A stretch of 64,000 nt of DNA, taken from positions 1,302,001 through 1,366,000 of the forward strand of contig NC_135126.1 of NCBI RefSeq assembly GCF_050908995.1. The letters are read 5' to 3'. Positions within the stretch are counted from its first letter, which is position 1. Every line of letters begins with the position of its first letter. The position numbers and the translations under genes were made by a program. This DNA comes from Andrena cerasifolii. Its lineage: Eukaryota; Arthropoda; Insecta; Hymenoptera; Andrenidae. The notes beneath the pieces are model-generated. The model was not told the origin of the DNA, did not search any database, and saw nothing but the letters and a program-made list of their open reading frames with translations. Shown piece after piece: positions 12,531 to 23,830 of the stretch.

Positions 12531-14943
12531 GAATCGAATTGACTCCCCTGCCCTGTGAAGACAGCATAGAGTGAAGTAAAATTCAGTGGACGTAGAATAA
12601 GTATTTATATTAACTCTACTCGCTGAGTGATCTGTTATTAATTTTATTATACTCATAAAAATGAGTTGGAATAAATAGGCGATATTTCTATTAAAAATCG
12701 TTATTCTGATTAAAATTACTGTTATTCGAAGTTGAAGCTCAAAATTGGAAAAAAAAACTTGTTCAATAGCCTGCTACCACAGTTGTGCTAATTGAATTAC
12801 ACTGTAATTTAATTACATTGTATTTCAATTACATAATTCCAACTTTTCATTTAATTTAATTCTTAATTACTACAATCATGCGTGTAATTGACATACAATG
12901 TGATTGAAATACAATATAATTAAATTACAGCTAAGAACTCTGAAGAAGTGAGATAAATGATTATATTTATGTTTCATGTCTGTACGACCCGCAATTAGTG
13001 ATTAGTAGTATACTAAAAATGTTATTCTTTCCAGTTTTTTTCATATTAGGTAATGTATTTCACTGTATTTCTGTATTAATTTTTTTACATGAGACGCATT
13101 AGGTGATTGCCGTTATTTTTCCCTTTAATATATATTGTAAGTTAGGTAGAGCAGGTACCTACATGTTTCTTTTTTTATATTTATGTTTAAATGTGGAAGA
13201 AATGTAACAAAGAAGTTGATTTCTCTTTATGTATTATAAATTTATGAATAATACCATATTCATCACTCATAATAATTTTTTTCTGTTCGAAACCTTTACC
13301 TACATATTTCTTTCCCACCTCTTATTACCTCTGAATTTGGTTACCTCCTAATTCGTAATTCGTAATTACATTGTACTTTGCAATTATACTTTAATTGCGA
13401 TTACGAATTGCGATGTAATTTAATTGAATGAGAGATCTGAATTACGAATTACAATGTAATTGAATTAATTTGTAATTATAATTCATGGAGTGATTCAATT
13501 GTTATTCTGCACACTCTGTCTGCTACATAAATCACTATACTAAACAAGAAATGTCCTCAAATATTTTGAATAATTTATCTGCATAATTAAAGACTACACT
13601 GTCCGCGATATAGGATTTTAAATGTAACAGAAGGTTAAGAACGTTGCGTTGGAATGAAAAATAATTACTATTTCACTTCCTCTTCAACTAAACACAAAGT
13701 CGGTTCAATGACAAGTTAGGTTGAAAATAATGGAGGCAGCATCGAATACTGCCCCATTTACGTAACAGCGTTTCCCAGCTAACGCATTAATGTATTACAC
13801 GTTCGTTTATTAGCAGTTACATATACGCTGGATCCATTAATGAGAATGCTCTCTGTGATACTTAAATATAAATTAAACAAAATTCGTTCGTTTTACACTG
13901 TACTTTAAAGCCTTGACTATTGCGTGCCCGTTCTATACATCATTCTACTCATACGATTTATAGTTCAATTTCTTTTAAGATAGCACATTTCTTTTCCATA
14001 CTTGAACTTCTTACAGGACCTATCCCACGAGGTAGAATGTATTTTATATATAAGTATAATTATGTGTACCAACGCGACCACACACGGCAACACTGAATAT
14101 TCGAACTCTGCATCCTCTTCGAAAAATTGGCACTAAAAAATTACAGAAATGGAAGAGAGGTTCCAATCGATCAAAGTTAAAGTAATCCTTCGTATTCGAT
14201 ATTTAATAAATACCTATAATGAATTCACTTTAATAAATATGATGAATAATAAGTTTATAAATCTCTAGAGGCGTTGAAGATATCATTGCAATGAACACGA
14301 AGCGAAACTTTGGCGAGCAAGTTACTAAATATGTGTATAAGCTTACACTCTACTGCAATAAGCTCCGTCATCATCCTAACCCGAGGGTATTACAGCTCAT
14401 TTTAAAATTAAAGCTAGACTCGCAACCGTGCTTCTCTATCGCAACATTTTCATCTCGTTCCTCGACCTATGTCGATGCTTTCGCTTTGATAATAAGTGTT
14501 CATTTTATCTAATATCTCTCTCTCTTCTTTCACATCGAAAGATAGAACATGTTTTCTTCTCGACAGTCATTGCATCAAACGTGATCCAAGACAGCAAGTT
14601 TTAATCGTTAAATAATTGATTTTAATAAGATTTTTTATGGGGATTTCAATGTATTATCATATTTAAGTATACCTAAAGAATGAAAGAGAAATGATTTTAA
14701 AGAAGTTTTCTCGTAAATGCTAAAAATAGGGAATAATTTTTTCACACTAATCCTCAACTAATAAATTGAAATTAGAACAGTTCGCGCTATGCTTTTAAAG
14801 CATCCCATCTGGTTACACCAACCCTATCAAAACGTGTACATAATCTATTTTCAAGCTCTTACTTTTCATATTTCGTGCATGAATAAAATATAAGTTTCAC
14901 CAATTTTTACAATCAAAGTAAAATCAATTCAATCTAAACGTAT
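12531..14943. other. Gene-free, very AT-rich stretch
   Basis: No gene is recognised. Two patches built of TGTAATTTAATTACA-like words (12785-12935 and 13343-13490) fold back on themselves and may be decayed palindromic elements. The 73-residue frame at 14291-14512 has no recognisable domain. Confidence 0.35.
12785..12935. repeat. AT-rich palindrome
   Basis: The left part TGTAATTTAATTACATTGTA is mirrored by the right part (TACAATATAATTAAATTACA), with further TTCAATTACAT/ATGTGATTGAA matches. Similar word content recurs at 13343-13490. Confidence 0.5.
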
Positions 14944-15158
14944 GTTTTCCTATGCGCGCCTGGACGCAGCGTCAAGAAATTCAAAGTCGATTTCCTCGAA
15001 AATGGAGCGCGATATCAAAAAAAGTTACTGTTCCTTTTCGACTCATAACAAGTAAATAATTCGAGAAGAAGGAATACAATTTTTTGATATTGCGCTTCAT
15101 TTTCGAGAAAATCGACTTTGAATTTGTTGACGTTGCGTCCAGTCGCGTATTGGAAAAC
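14944..15158. repeat. Fold-back element with ~85-bp arms
   Basis: The left arm contains CTGGACGCAGCGTCAAGAAA and AATTCAAAGTCGATTTCCTC. The right arm carries their reverse complements with a few substitutions (GACTTTGAATTTGTTGACG). The loop is about 40 bp. A chance 94-residue frame runs off the right arm and is not a gene. Confidence 0.75.
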
Positions 15159-15976
15159 CTACCTTTACCAGTAACGAATAATTCACACCAACGATCGCAA
15201 ATTAAACCAGGAAATGCGTTTCGACAATGTCAGATCTGTGATAATATAATTGTAGCAGATGGGAGAAGCAGTAACAATGCAAATAATCCTTCTTCTATAG
15301 TACCAAAATTATACATAAGGCTCTGTAGTGAAATCCATCCGGGAGAATTTGCGCTTTATCATAACTAGATACAATAAATAATTTCGAAAGCGCAAGATGG
15401 AAACGGATATGACGGCTAATGCGAATAAATGGCCCCAGCAACCGTCCGTATAACGGAGCATTATGTTATAAATTAGCCATTGTTGCTCGGTCATATCCGG
15501 ATGTGGCTAACTGACGAAGGATAATTTAACCGTGCCGCGTTCGGCAGTATCCGCGCGAGTCACCGCGAATGCCCGGAAATGCCCTTTCTAATTAGCATGC
15601 CGGCCAATGTGGAAATTATATCCGATTTGTCGACGATTTCACAGTGTATGGAACTGAACGAAATTTTCTCCGACACGTTGTGTGTGTCAATGGCACGAGA
15701 AAACACTGCCTGCTCGATCCAAATTTCATATTAATACCTCTCTCTCTAGACCGCGATATTACATCGAAAAATAGAGTGGGAAGGTCAGTTTTCAAGAATA
15801 AAACTCCCTGTGCATGAACAGTCTAGCAAATTATTCGGCAACTTACTGATATTAATCAGAAGAATTCAATTAGTGGATTAATCAATAGAGATATAAAATA
15901 ATCGTTAGTAGATGCAAGTGTCAAAGTTAAATATACACGATTTGTTAGGGAAAATACTTGATAAAGAACTGTAAGT
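15159..15976. other. Gene-free stretch
   Basis: No coding gene or repeat with definable ends was recognised. Confidence 0.35.
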
Positions 15977-16220
15977 TACCGTAAATTGGGGTGACTTTGC
16001 CCGCCGGGGTGACTTTGTCCACTTTTTTTACTCGAACTGAAAAATTGCCATATGATTGAATTTGCTATTGTTTTTTTTTTCGTTTGACCTTGGAGAAATT
16101 ATTGCTATCGTTTACAAAACACCATATGTTCTAATTACTGCACAATAAAATGAAATAAAGTTTTTCCGAAAACTGGGCAATGTCACCCCGGCGCGGGCAA
16201 AGTCACCCCAGTTTACGGTA
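15977..16220. mobile_element. TA-flanked MITE (240 bp)
   Basis: TA at 15977-15978 and 16219-16220 bracket near-perfect TIRs: CCGTAAATTGGGGTGACTTT at the left and CCGTAAACTGGGGTGACTTT at the right (reversed), continuing as GCCCG. A second GGGGTGACTTTG lies just inside the left end. Noncoding. Tc1/mariner or pogo type by target site. Confidence 0.8.
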
Positions 16221-16279
16221 CCATATGATATTCCTAATTAAAAGAAATAACGTTTATCCAAACATTTTTTTCGATCTCC

Positions 16280-16545
16280 TACAGTTCGCGAATTATAACA
16301 CAAAATCGAATTTTCAAGGATCAAGTATTTCATCCCCTTGGAGTGAATTTGGGCAGCAGAAAAAGTTGCGTAATACATAGGCATTAGGTATTAATCATTC
16401 AAAAAGTTATTAATCTTTGGGGATATGTAGAGGATATATAGGTATATGTAGAGGATATATAGGTATATATCCTCTACATATCCCCAAAGATTAATAACTT
16501 TTTGAATTTCCGAGTTGGGGATCTTGCGTTGTAAGTTAGTTAAAG
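16280..16545. repeat. Dispersed repeat unit R1, copy 1, with an inverted duplication
   Basis: The segment starting CAGTTCGCGAATTATAAC and running through GTGAATTTGGGCAGCA to GGGGATCTTGCGTTGT has a second copy at about 42603-42785, inside a hAT element. This copy additionally contains the perfect palindrome at 16397-16507. Confidence 0.6.
16397..16507. repeat. Perfect 44-bp inverted repeat
   Basis: Arms 16397-16440 and 16464-16507 are exact reverse complements (ends ATTCAAAAAGTTATTAATCT). The 23-bp spacer itself repeats GTAGAGGATATATAGG. No mismatch was seen, so the duplication is young or maintained. Confidence 0.85.
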
Positions 16546-17756
16546 AATTTCCAGGATATAGTTATATGCACCAGCGCGGCGATTTAGAATGGGACGAAGG
16601 GGTGAAACGTGAGAATCTCGTCTGCCCCGCTCTTGGAGCGGGTGCAGAGAAAAATTAGATTCCCGACACGGGCGACGACAAACCGGTAACCGCGGCTGCA
16701 CCCGCGGACCATCGATTGTTGCGAATTGAAAAACAATTAGTGAATTGCGGTTTGCACCGGCACCGCTACCATTTGAACGTATCACAGGCCGTACCCACCC
16801 CGCGCACGGGGGCTCCGCAATTCTCTCGCGCTGCAATCTCGTCGAGGTCATCGTATACATACGACATTCATTTGCATACGCGCTGGAAGGGATAAATGGA
16901 AGCGGCGAGAATTTTACGGAAGAATTCACGGTGAAAGTAACGCATCGGAGTATCGGGGGTATAAAGGGCGTGGGTAGCGGACACTGCAGGCAGAACGATA
17001 AAAACAGAGAATAGCCAGGAAAAATATTTTTTAAGTAAATTACGAAGAGCGATAGTCCCCTTACGGCGAGCTGACGACCCCTTCGCTTAATCCTTCTCTT
17101 TCCTTTAAAGTGAAACTATGCAAATTACACGGTTTGAACGAACTAATACCAAATGTTTTTTCTTTCTTTATTATTGTGTCAAATATGAAGTACGAAGAGC
17201 ACCCTCGTTTAACAGATTTTTAGAGGTGCCCTGCGAGAACCGACGATGTGACTAATAACCACGATTAATTTCCCCCTCCGTTATCGCTCGATAAAGTAAC
17301 TTAATCGCAAAGAAAAATTCACCGAAACAACCGCTGTTCTTTTCCTGCGAATTTCAGCTTCGATATATCTCGCTTAACTTTTACTTACACCTTCCCTCCT
17401 CCTCTTTCCCCTTCCCGCTGCCTATCAATCTATCTCTTCCCCCAATTCATTTTTACTTTCGTCAGGTCCCAGACGATCCGTCAGAATAAGTTAGAACAGC
17501 GAAGGAATAATACAGTTAACTCGCCGCGCCCTCCTTTTGTCTAACGAAACTTCACCCGTCGAATAAGAAATATCCAGAATTCTAAATATCAGGGGTTACA
17601 TACACCTAGGAACCTGAAAAGAGGGAACTTTTTATGAATTTTCTTTTACCTACAAGTAATTTTGTTATTAAAAAATCGTAATATGCAGTTATAATATGCA
17701 AGTATATTATAATTTAAAGAATATTTTCAACAAAGAAGAAAAATAATGCCCCTTTC
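16546..17756. other. Gene-free stretch with a CpG-rich patch
   Basis: 16560-16990 is GC- and CpG-rich with overlapping frames on both strands (129 and 89 residues) that have no recognisable domain. The rest is ordinary intergenic DNA. A distal promoter or enhancer is possible but nothing specific supports it. Confidence 0.35.
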
Positions 17757-18983
17757 CCTACAGCACACTTTGTTGTAGGAATGTCTCAGTTATGTTGCGG
17801 TGCAACATTTGAAACATTGCACGGAATGTTCCCGAAACGTTACAAGTAAATTGCTATGTCTGCCCGTGTGCAACATTCCAGGAGATATTTCTGCAACATT
17901 GTTTCGGAATTTTACAGCAATGGTCACGCAACGTTTCGGAGATTTTACAGCAATGGTCACGCAACGTTTCAGAAATAATACACAGCAATGGTCCCGCAAC
18001 GTTTCGGGCAGTAGAGCCAATAAAAATAACGGTATATAACAATATACCAACGTGTCTATGAGGGACGCGACGACATGAAATGTGTGCAGAATCGTAGTAG
18101 TATAACGCCCGTGTGTCTTTTTCTCATAGAAAATTCTTTTACCCCAGGGAGATTCGAGAACCCACGACCTGTAGCACAGTAGACGAACACTTTACCGCCG
18201 CAGCTACAACCGCTGATTGAGAACATTGCTTACGTATTCGAACTTATACTCCTACCGTGTAAAACTTGAAACTCAAATAATTAAAAAACGAAGGCTCCTT
18301 TTGACAAACACCATTACATCTCCCTAATTGTAGAGCTGGATATCTCACAACAAATTCATTTCGACGCTTGATGCTGTATTAAATTGATTCATATTCTGTT
18401 ATGAAATATCCTGCGTAGTACAAGAATATTTAATAATGTTTAATAAAATTTTTTTAATATAACTTTTGTTTTGTATTCTAGTTTTTAGTATTTGTTTTAG
18501 TATTTCTAGTTTTAAGTATTTTTTTTGTATTCTAGTTTAACAATTACTTGTATCACATATTATCCATGATCGCATATAATTCCTCGAAGGTTGCCTGTGG
18601 GACCTAAGACTGTATTCTGTGGGTCGACATTTGAGGAACGCAAGCGTAGGATGCGAGTTGCAACATAAGACCGTATTCAGTGATCGACGCTGCGGGAACG
18701 CGCCGCATAGGTTGTACCGCAGTATATGCGCAATATTCCCAAAACATTGCACAAACGTGGCCATTGCAGTATTGCACGGCAATGTGTGCGCAATATTCCC
18801 GAATTATTGCACAAAGGTGGCCATTGCAGTATTGCACAGCAATGTTTGCGCTATATTTCAGGAACATTGCAGTATTGCACGACAATGGTTCCACAACGTT
18901 GCAGTAACAGTGCAATGCAACCTGCAACATTGTAATGTGCAGCAACGGTTCTGCAACGTTCCTGCAACAAAGGGTGCTGTAGG
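17757..18983. mobile_element. CTACAGCACAC element, copy 1 (1.23 kb)
   Basis: The left tip CCTACAGCACACTTTGTTG matches the right tip in reverse (CCTACAGCACCCTTTGTTG). Inside both ends lie dense short motifs of the GCAACGTT/GCAATGTT type in mixed orientation, including a tandem of about 60 bp near 18726-18845 around GCAATATTCCC and CCATTGCAGTATTGCAC. The middle carries a tRNA-like segment (18148-18222) and half of the FB-A fold-back (about 18390-18540). There is no transposase. The overlapping small frames here are products of the repeats. Confidence 0.7.
18148..18222 (-). repeat. tRNA-like segment (SINE-like) in copy 1
   Basis: Read on the minus strand, the segment has a box-A-like TAGCTGCGGCGGTAAAG followed by a box-B-like GGGTTCTCGAATCTC about 35 bp later, the spacing of a Pol III internal promoter. 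Copy 2 (24178-24250) keeps GGATTCGAATCTC, closer to the GGTTCGANTCC consensus. No acceptor stem or CCA-proximal pairing was identified, so it is not annotated as a functional tRNA. Confidence 0.4.
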
Positions 18984-19206
18984 TGTTAAAGTATGTAAAA
19001 GAAACTAGTCTTTATCTTAAAATGCAATTTCTGAGAAAAATTTCATAAATATTTAATGATTAAAAACAAACTGGCTTTTAAGAAAAATTCGCATGATAAA
19101 GACTAGGTATTGATGTGAGAAATAATCATGCCAAGGTTCAGTGGTTCTTAAAATATCAATGGCACCGATTTGGAAATCGTAGTTTTGAAAATACAGTGTT
19201 TAAAGT

Positions 19207-19905
19207 TTAAAGGGTTATATCTACCTGTGAGGTCTGAAAAACATGTATATTCGGAAATTTTTGGGGGGAAAAACTTCAAGGCTTTTTTAATCAAACGTTT
19301 ATGTATTGGAAAGTGTACATGTTGAACTACTTGTAGTAATTTTTGCGATAGAAAATATAAATAAATAAAAGAAATACGAGCGATCTCCCCTCAGCAATTT
19401 TGGTTTTCACTCTAATTCTTCGCGGGAATTTAGTTAGTATATTAGATTATCTAGTCCTAAATCGTTCATTATCCCGAAAAATTAGTGTGCTACGAAATGG
19501 CGGCTTATCATAGCAAAAGTATCGATTTTCGCCACAAAATCGCTCTCATTTTTCATAATTTTTCATCTGCAAAATAAAAACCACGCAGCGGAAATGAAAA
19601 AGCCACGATTAAGGACTAGATAATCTAATATACTAACTAAATTTGGTTGAATTTTTTATTTCTGATGAACCAGGTCAAAGCTATAGTGGTCACCGTAAAG
19701 TGTTTAAATAAAGAAACGCTGCCGGAAGATCGCTTATAATCCCATTATTTATTTAGATATCGCATTGCAAGAAAACTACAAGAACTTCAAAATATATACG
19801 TTTGAATATACATCCGTTTATTTAAAAAAGTCTTCAAGTTTTAAAAAGAAGAAATCCCGAAAATACTTGTGCTTTCAGACCTTACACGTAGGCATGACCC
19901 TTTAA
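19207..19905. mobile_element. TTAA-flanked fold-back element, family FB-T copy 2 (691 bp)
   Basis: TTAA at 19207-19210 and 19902-19905 flank ends AGGGTTATATCTACCTGTGA and (reversed) AGGGTCATGCCTACGTGTAA, with both arms continuing into AGGTCTGAAA. An inner palindrome has arms about 19427-19475 and 19602-19645 (AGATTATCTAGTCC and its inverse). The internal GTGGTCACCGTAAAG is shared with copy 3. No protein is encoded. Confidence 0.75.
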
Positions 19906-21868
19906 GGTACAGATTAAAGTGAGATACCTTTTCTTTTTCAATTCGCAGAAAGTCGTCAATTCAAGAATCGTAGAACCTAACCCAGACCTTCCTTTGATGC
20001 AGTAGCTTTTGCGAATTCTTTATTGGACAATTCAATTGTTCGGACCATTCTAAGTAGGAGCATGTAACCCTTTAATCAGTGCAGATCTACGTTGCTAGTC
20101 ACGAGAACGCGACAGTTAGTCCACGAAAGTGACTTTTTAAATAAGACACGGTCGAGTTTGTAACCCAACGATATCGATGTCATTGACGATTTCAGTGTGC
20201 TCGAATATGCAGCGGCGAAAAAATATACATATGTATGTACATATATATGTGTATATTGTGCAGAGGGAAAGAAGGACGCACGAGCAGGCTGGCATTTCCC
20301 AACGATGAGCCTACGGCTAATTTCCATATCATTTCAACTACACGCGCGGACGTACTTCTGACAATCTATTTTATACGCATACACGTGTCGAGATATTCAC
20401 GCTGACCGATGCACCGGTGCAGCCCCTCGTGCACGAGCATCACTTGAAAATCAAATTCCCGCCGATGTGTTCCGCCCCGCTTCAAATACACGCACTTAAG
20501 TTGCCATAGTGTGTTTGATAGTTGTGAATTGTTTTATTCGCATGTGACAAATTGTATTAAACGAACGGACGGGGATGGTAATTGACGCGTTTACCGTGTC
20601 CCCGGGTGTCTCGTCCGTTGTTTATAACGAACCATTTATAACGCCGGCGCGATCATTTCGCGCGGGGACGGGATTTTCCAACGGGGACGCGACGGGAATG
20701 GTTACGATTTTTGGAATAATGTGTGGATAATAAGTGTTTGGTAAAACAGAGGGGAATTATTATCTGCAAAATTTTATCCGCCTCTGCGCTCGACACTGCC
20801 ATCGCCCCGGTTACAATTCTCCCGTAAAGCTTCTTTTTAAAGGATGCTTGTACGAGCCGGGCCGTCCTTAGCCTCTCTTATTAATTTATAACGATGCCGT
20901 CACAGCAAAAATATGAAACCACCGACAAGGGGAAAAAAAGGAAAATAACGTTGAACCAGGCTCGGTATTTTGATACGTAATTATGCAATGTAATTAGAAA
21001 CGGACAAGATCGAAACGCGCGTAATGATAAGAGCGCGGCGATATCGTGCAACGCAACGAACGGGGGCCTCAATAATTCCTGTTACACACTACGGCTTTTG
21101 CCACTCGACCGACTCAATTATACGCCCGGCGAAATAATCTTCATTCATTAATGTTTTAATAATCATAAGGAGAACGCCAGGTCGCAAAGCCGTTCAAGTA
21201 CGGCAGACTGTCACGTCGAGTGTAGAAAAGCTTGCGGGGAGCACACTTGAACAGATCATTAGTCGGTGTAATCATCAGTCGACCTTAAAAATTCACGGAG
21301 CTGTGAATCAGCGGCAGGAGGAATTCTAACGAATTATGCACGCGTTTGTGCGCTTTTTCAATGCTTCCTAGGACCGACAGAAGCAGGCGCGACGACTTCC
21401 TTGTGTTTGATAATTAACGAACGCGATGGATGCACGCCAGCCACGTTCATGGGAATTCTCACTGCGAATATTTACGCGTGGCGATTGCACGGAAATTTGA
21501 TGTTTGGGAACTTACTTATTATCCGGAGGAAGCCATTGGTTCATATTCCATGTTCGAAAGATAAATAACTTTGTATGCGGGTATCGATTAGGAAAACTGA
21601 ATGCTACTTTTGGAAGGGGGTTTATTCTGCCCTCATTAGTTAAATGTCCTATTTAGCATTTCGAAACAACCGAAAAAACTGAAGTTCTGTCATTTACTTT
21701 CTGCAGTCCTTTTTTTCTTTATTTAATTTAAAAACTGTTGTCATTATTTCGTAACAGCCTAATATCATTTTTTATAATAGGTGTACGGTGTACCGGTAGA
21801 TAATGTAATATTAACGTAGCAATTATTTAAATGTTTCAAATAGTATATTTTAACCATCTGAAAGGCAG
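19906..21868. other. Gene-free stretch with a CpG-rich patch
   Basis: No gene is recognised. 20340-21100 is CpG-rich (CGCGCGG, CCCCGGG words), and the only frames are short and lack domains. Confidence 0.35.
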
Positions 21869-22686
21869 TTAAAGACATTACTGCTTAGTTGGCAGGCGAA
21901 AAAGAACGTGATTTTCGGGAATTTTTTGTTGAAAAATGTGATGTATGTTTCTTACAACTATTTCCTTATTTTAGAAGTACATCTATTCAGCAACTCTCAG
22001 TAATTTTGTTATAGGAAAATATTAAAAAATAAACGAATAACAGCCACTCTCGCGGAATCTGTTTTTATAAAATCATCTGAAATCAGAAAGTGAAGAAGAT
22101 TCTGTTAACATATGAGTTTATCTAGTGCGTGAAAGAAGGATTTAAAAAAAAAATGATTTCATACAAATTGGCGGCCGTTCAACGCAAAACCGTGATTATT
22201 CAAAGTCTGAATTTTTTGTTTTTCGTGATTTAAAAACAGAGTTTTCATCAAAAACAAAAATCCTTCGTTCAAGTACCAAATAAATTCATATACTAACAGA
22301 ATCCTCTTCACTTTTCGATTTCAGATGATCCAGCTCGGAAAAATCGTGCTCACCGTTAAACAAATAGCTTCCGGGAGAGTGGCTGCTATTCGTCCATTTT
22401 TTCATATTTTTTTTATAACAAAATCACCGAGAATTGATAAACTCATATGTTAACAGAATCTTCTTCACTTTCTGATTTCAGATGATTTTATAAAAACAGA
22501 TTCCGCGAGAGTGGCTGTTATTCGTTTATTTTTTAATATTTTCCTATAACAAAATTACTGAGAATTGCTGAATATATGTACTTTTAAAATAAGCAAATAG
22601 TTGCAAAAAAAATACATTAAATTTTCCACAAAAGATTCCCCAAAGTCACGTTCTTTTCCGCCTGCCAACTAGGCATTAGCCCTTAA
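21869..22686. mobile_element. TTAA-flanked fold-back element, family FB-T copy 3 (810 bp)
   Basis: TTAA at 21869-21872 and 22683-22686 bracket inverted arms of about 250 bp. Both arms carry CTTAGTTGGCAGGCG or CCTAGTTGGCAGGCG and AAAGAACGTGA, and near the centre AATCAGAAAGTGAAGAAGAT. The internal GTGCTCACCGTTAAA matches copy 2. Both long arms remain well paired, so a transcript would form a long hairpin. No transposase. Confidence 0.8.
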
Positions 22687-23830
22687 GTTAAATGCATTGG
22701 ACTGTTTCTAGATCTCTACGAAGCACGTAGGGTTTCCTAACTTTACTTAAAAGGTAAAAGACGCTTGGAACTTCAAATATTTCGACATATCTTGGAAAAT
22801 GAAAAATTCTTGTCTTGAAAGAAATATGTGAAACTTGCTAAATATGTACAAATTTGAAGAATGTTAATGTTTTAAGATCTTCGACCTACCTTTAAATACC
22901 TGAGGAACTTTCAGATCATCTTTCAGAAATTTATAAGTACTATTTCATCCTCGCCATAGGATATGTGACACGCAAGTGCAACTAAAGATTAAAGGTTGGG
23001 AAGAAACGTGAAAACTTTTAACCACAGAATCAGAATCTTAACATTTTCTCTCGTTCCCATATGTTTTATCACAGTCAATATTGTACACGTACCTACCTAC
23101 CACTCGTTATCAGTCACTTTAAATTAACGTCTGGCGTTAAATTCGCAATACACGACGATTGATTCTGATACGAACTCTAAAGCGCGAATAAATTGAGTCA
23201 TTATTTTTAATGCACTCCCATGCTGCGAGCAGCGAGGCCTATGAGTTGCACTGTACACGTGAAACATATTTCTAATTAATGGAACTTCCACCGCGATTCG
23301 TTGCTCTATTCGCAACCAAGTTTCCAATGAAATGCAGCGTATGCCTGGCAAGGTTAATTATCAATTAGCAAAAAATTCGCGTAAATATAGCAGCACGGCA
23401 GCAGCCACGGTATTATCGAGGTGACAAGTTCACTAGGTGAACACGAAACAACGAGAGAAATTTCGAAAAGTTGTAATCTCGGTCGGCGATGAATGATGGG
23501 TGCATCGACGAAATTAATCGCAGATGCGAATGCAGTTCGCACGTACGTGTCGTGTCCATTCGCGTGAACGCGACGATAATGCCGACACGTGGATAGGAAC
23601 TTCCATTCGTTTCCTCGGTGAAAACCGCTTAATATCACGCGACACATCAACCCAACCCCGATTTATCCGGGCATACAGACGATGCGCAATGAATTTGTAG
23701 AATTCATTATAGGATTTTAAAACGACGCATGCACCGACCCGTCGTCGCTGCGCAGGTAATACTAACAAGCTTTACGGTTTAACAACTGGAAACCGAACAA
23801 CGAGCAACCAGAAAATAGATACACTTTCGA
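22687..23830. other. Gene-free stretch
   Basis: Overlapping minus-strand frames at 23124-23768 have no recognisable domain. No element with clear ends was found. Confidence 0.35.

Noticed and set aside
18148..18222. Functional tRNA gene
   Set aside because: Only box A and box B-like words are present; no cloverleaf with an acceptor stem was found, and the same segment recurs inside a repeat family.
18537..19008. Several overlapping frames of 69-129 codons with Cys/His/Ala-rich repeats
   Set aside because: They are translations of the GCAATATTCC-type DNA repeats in both strands of a noncoding element, not zinc-finger proteins.
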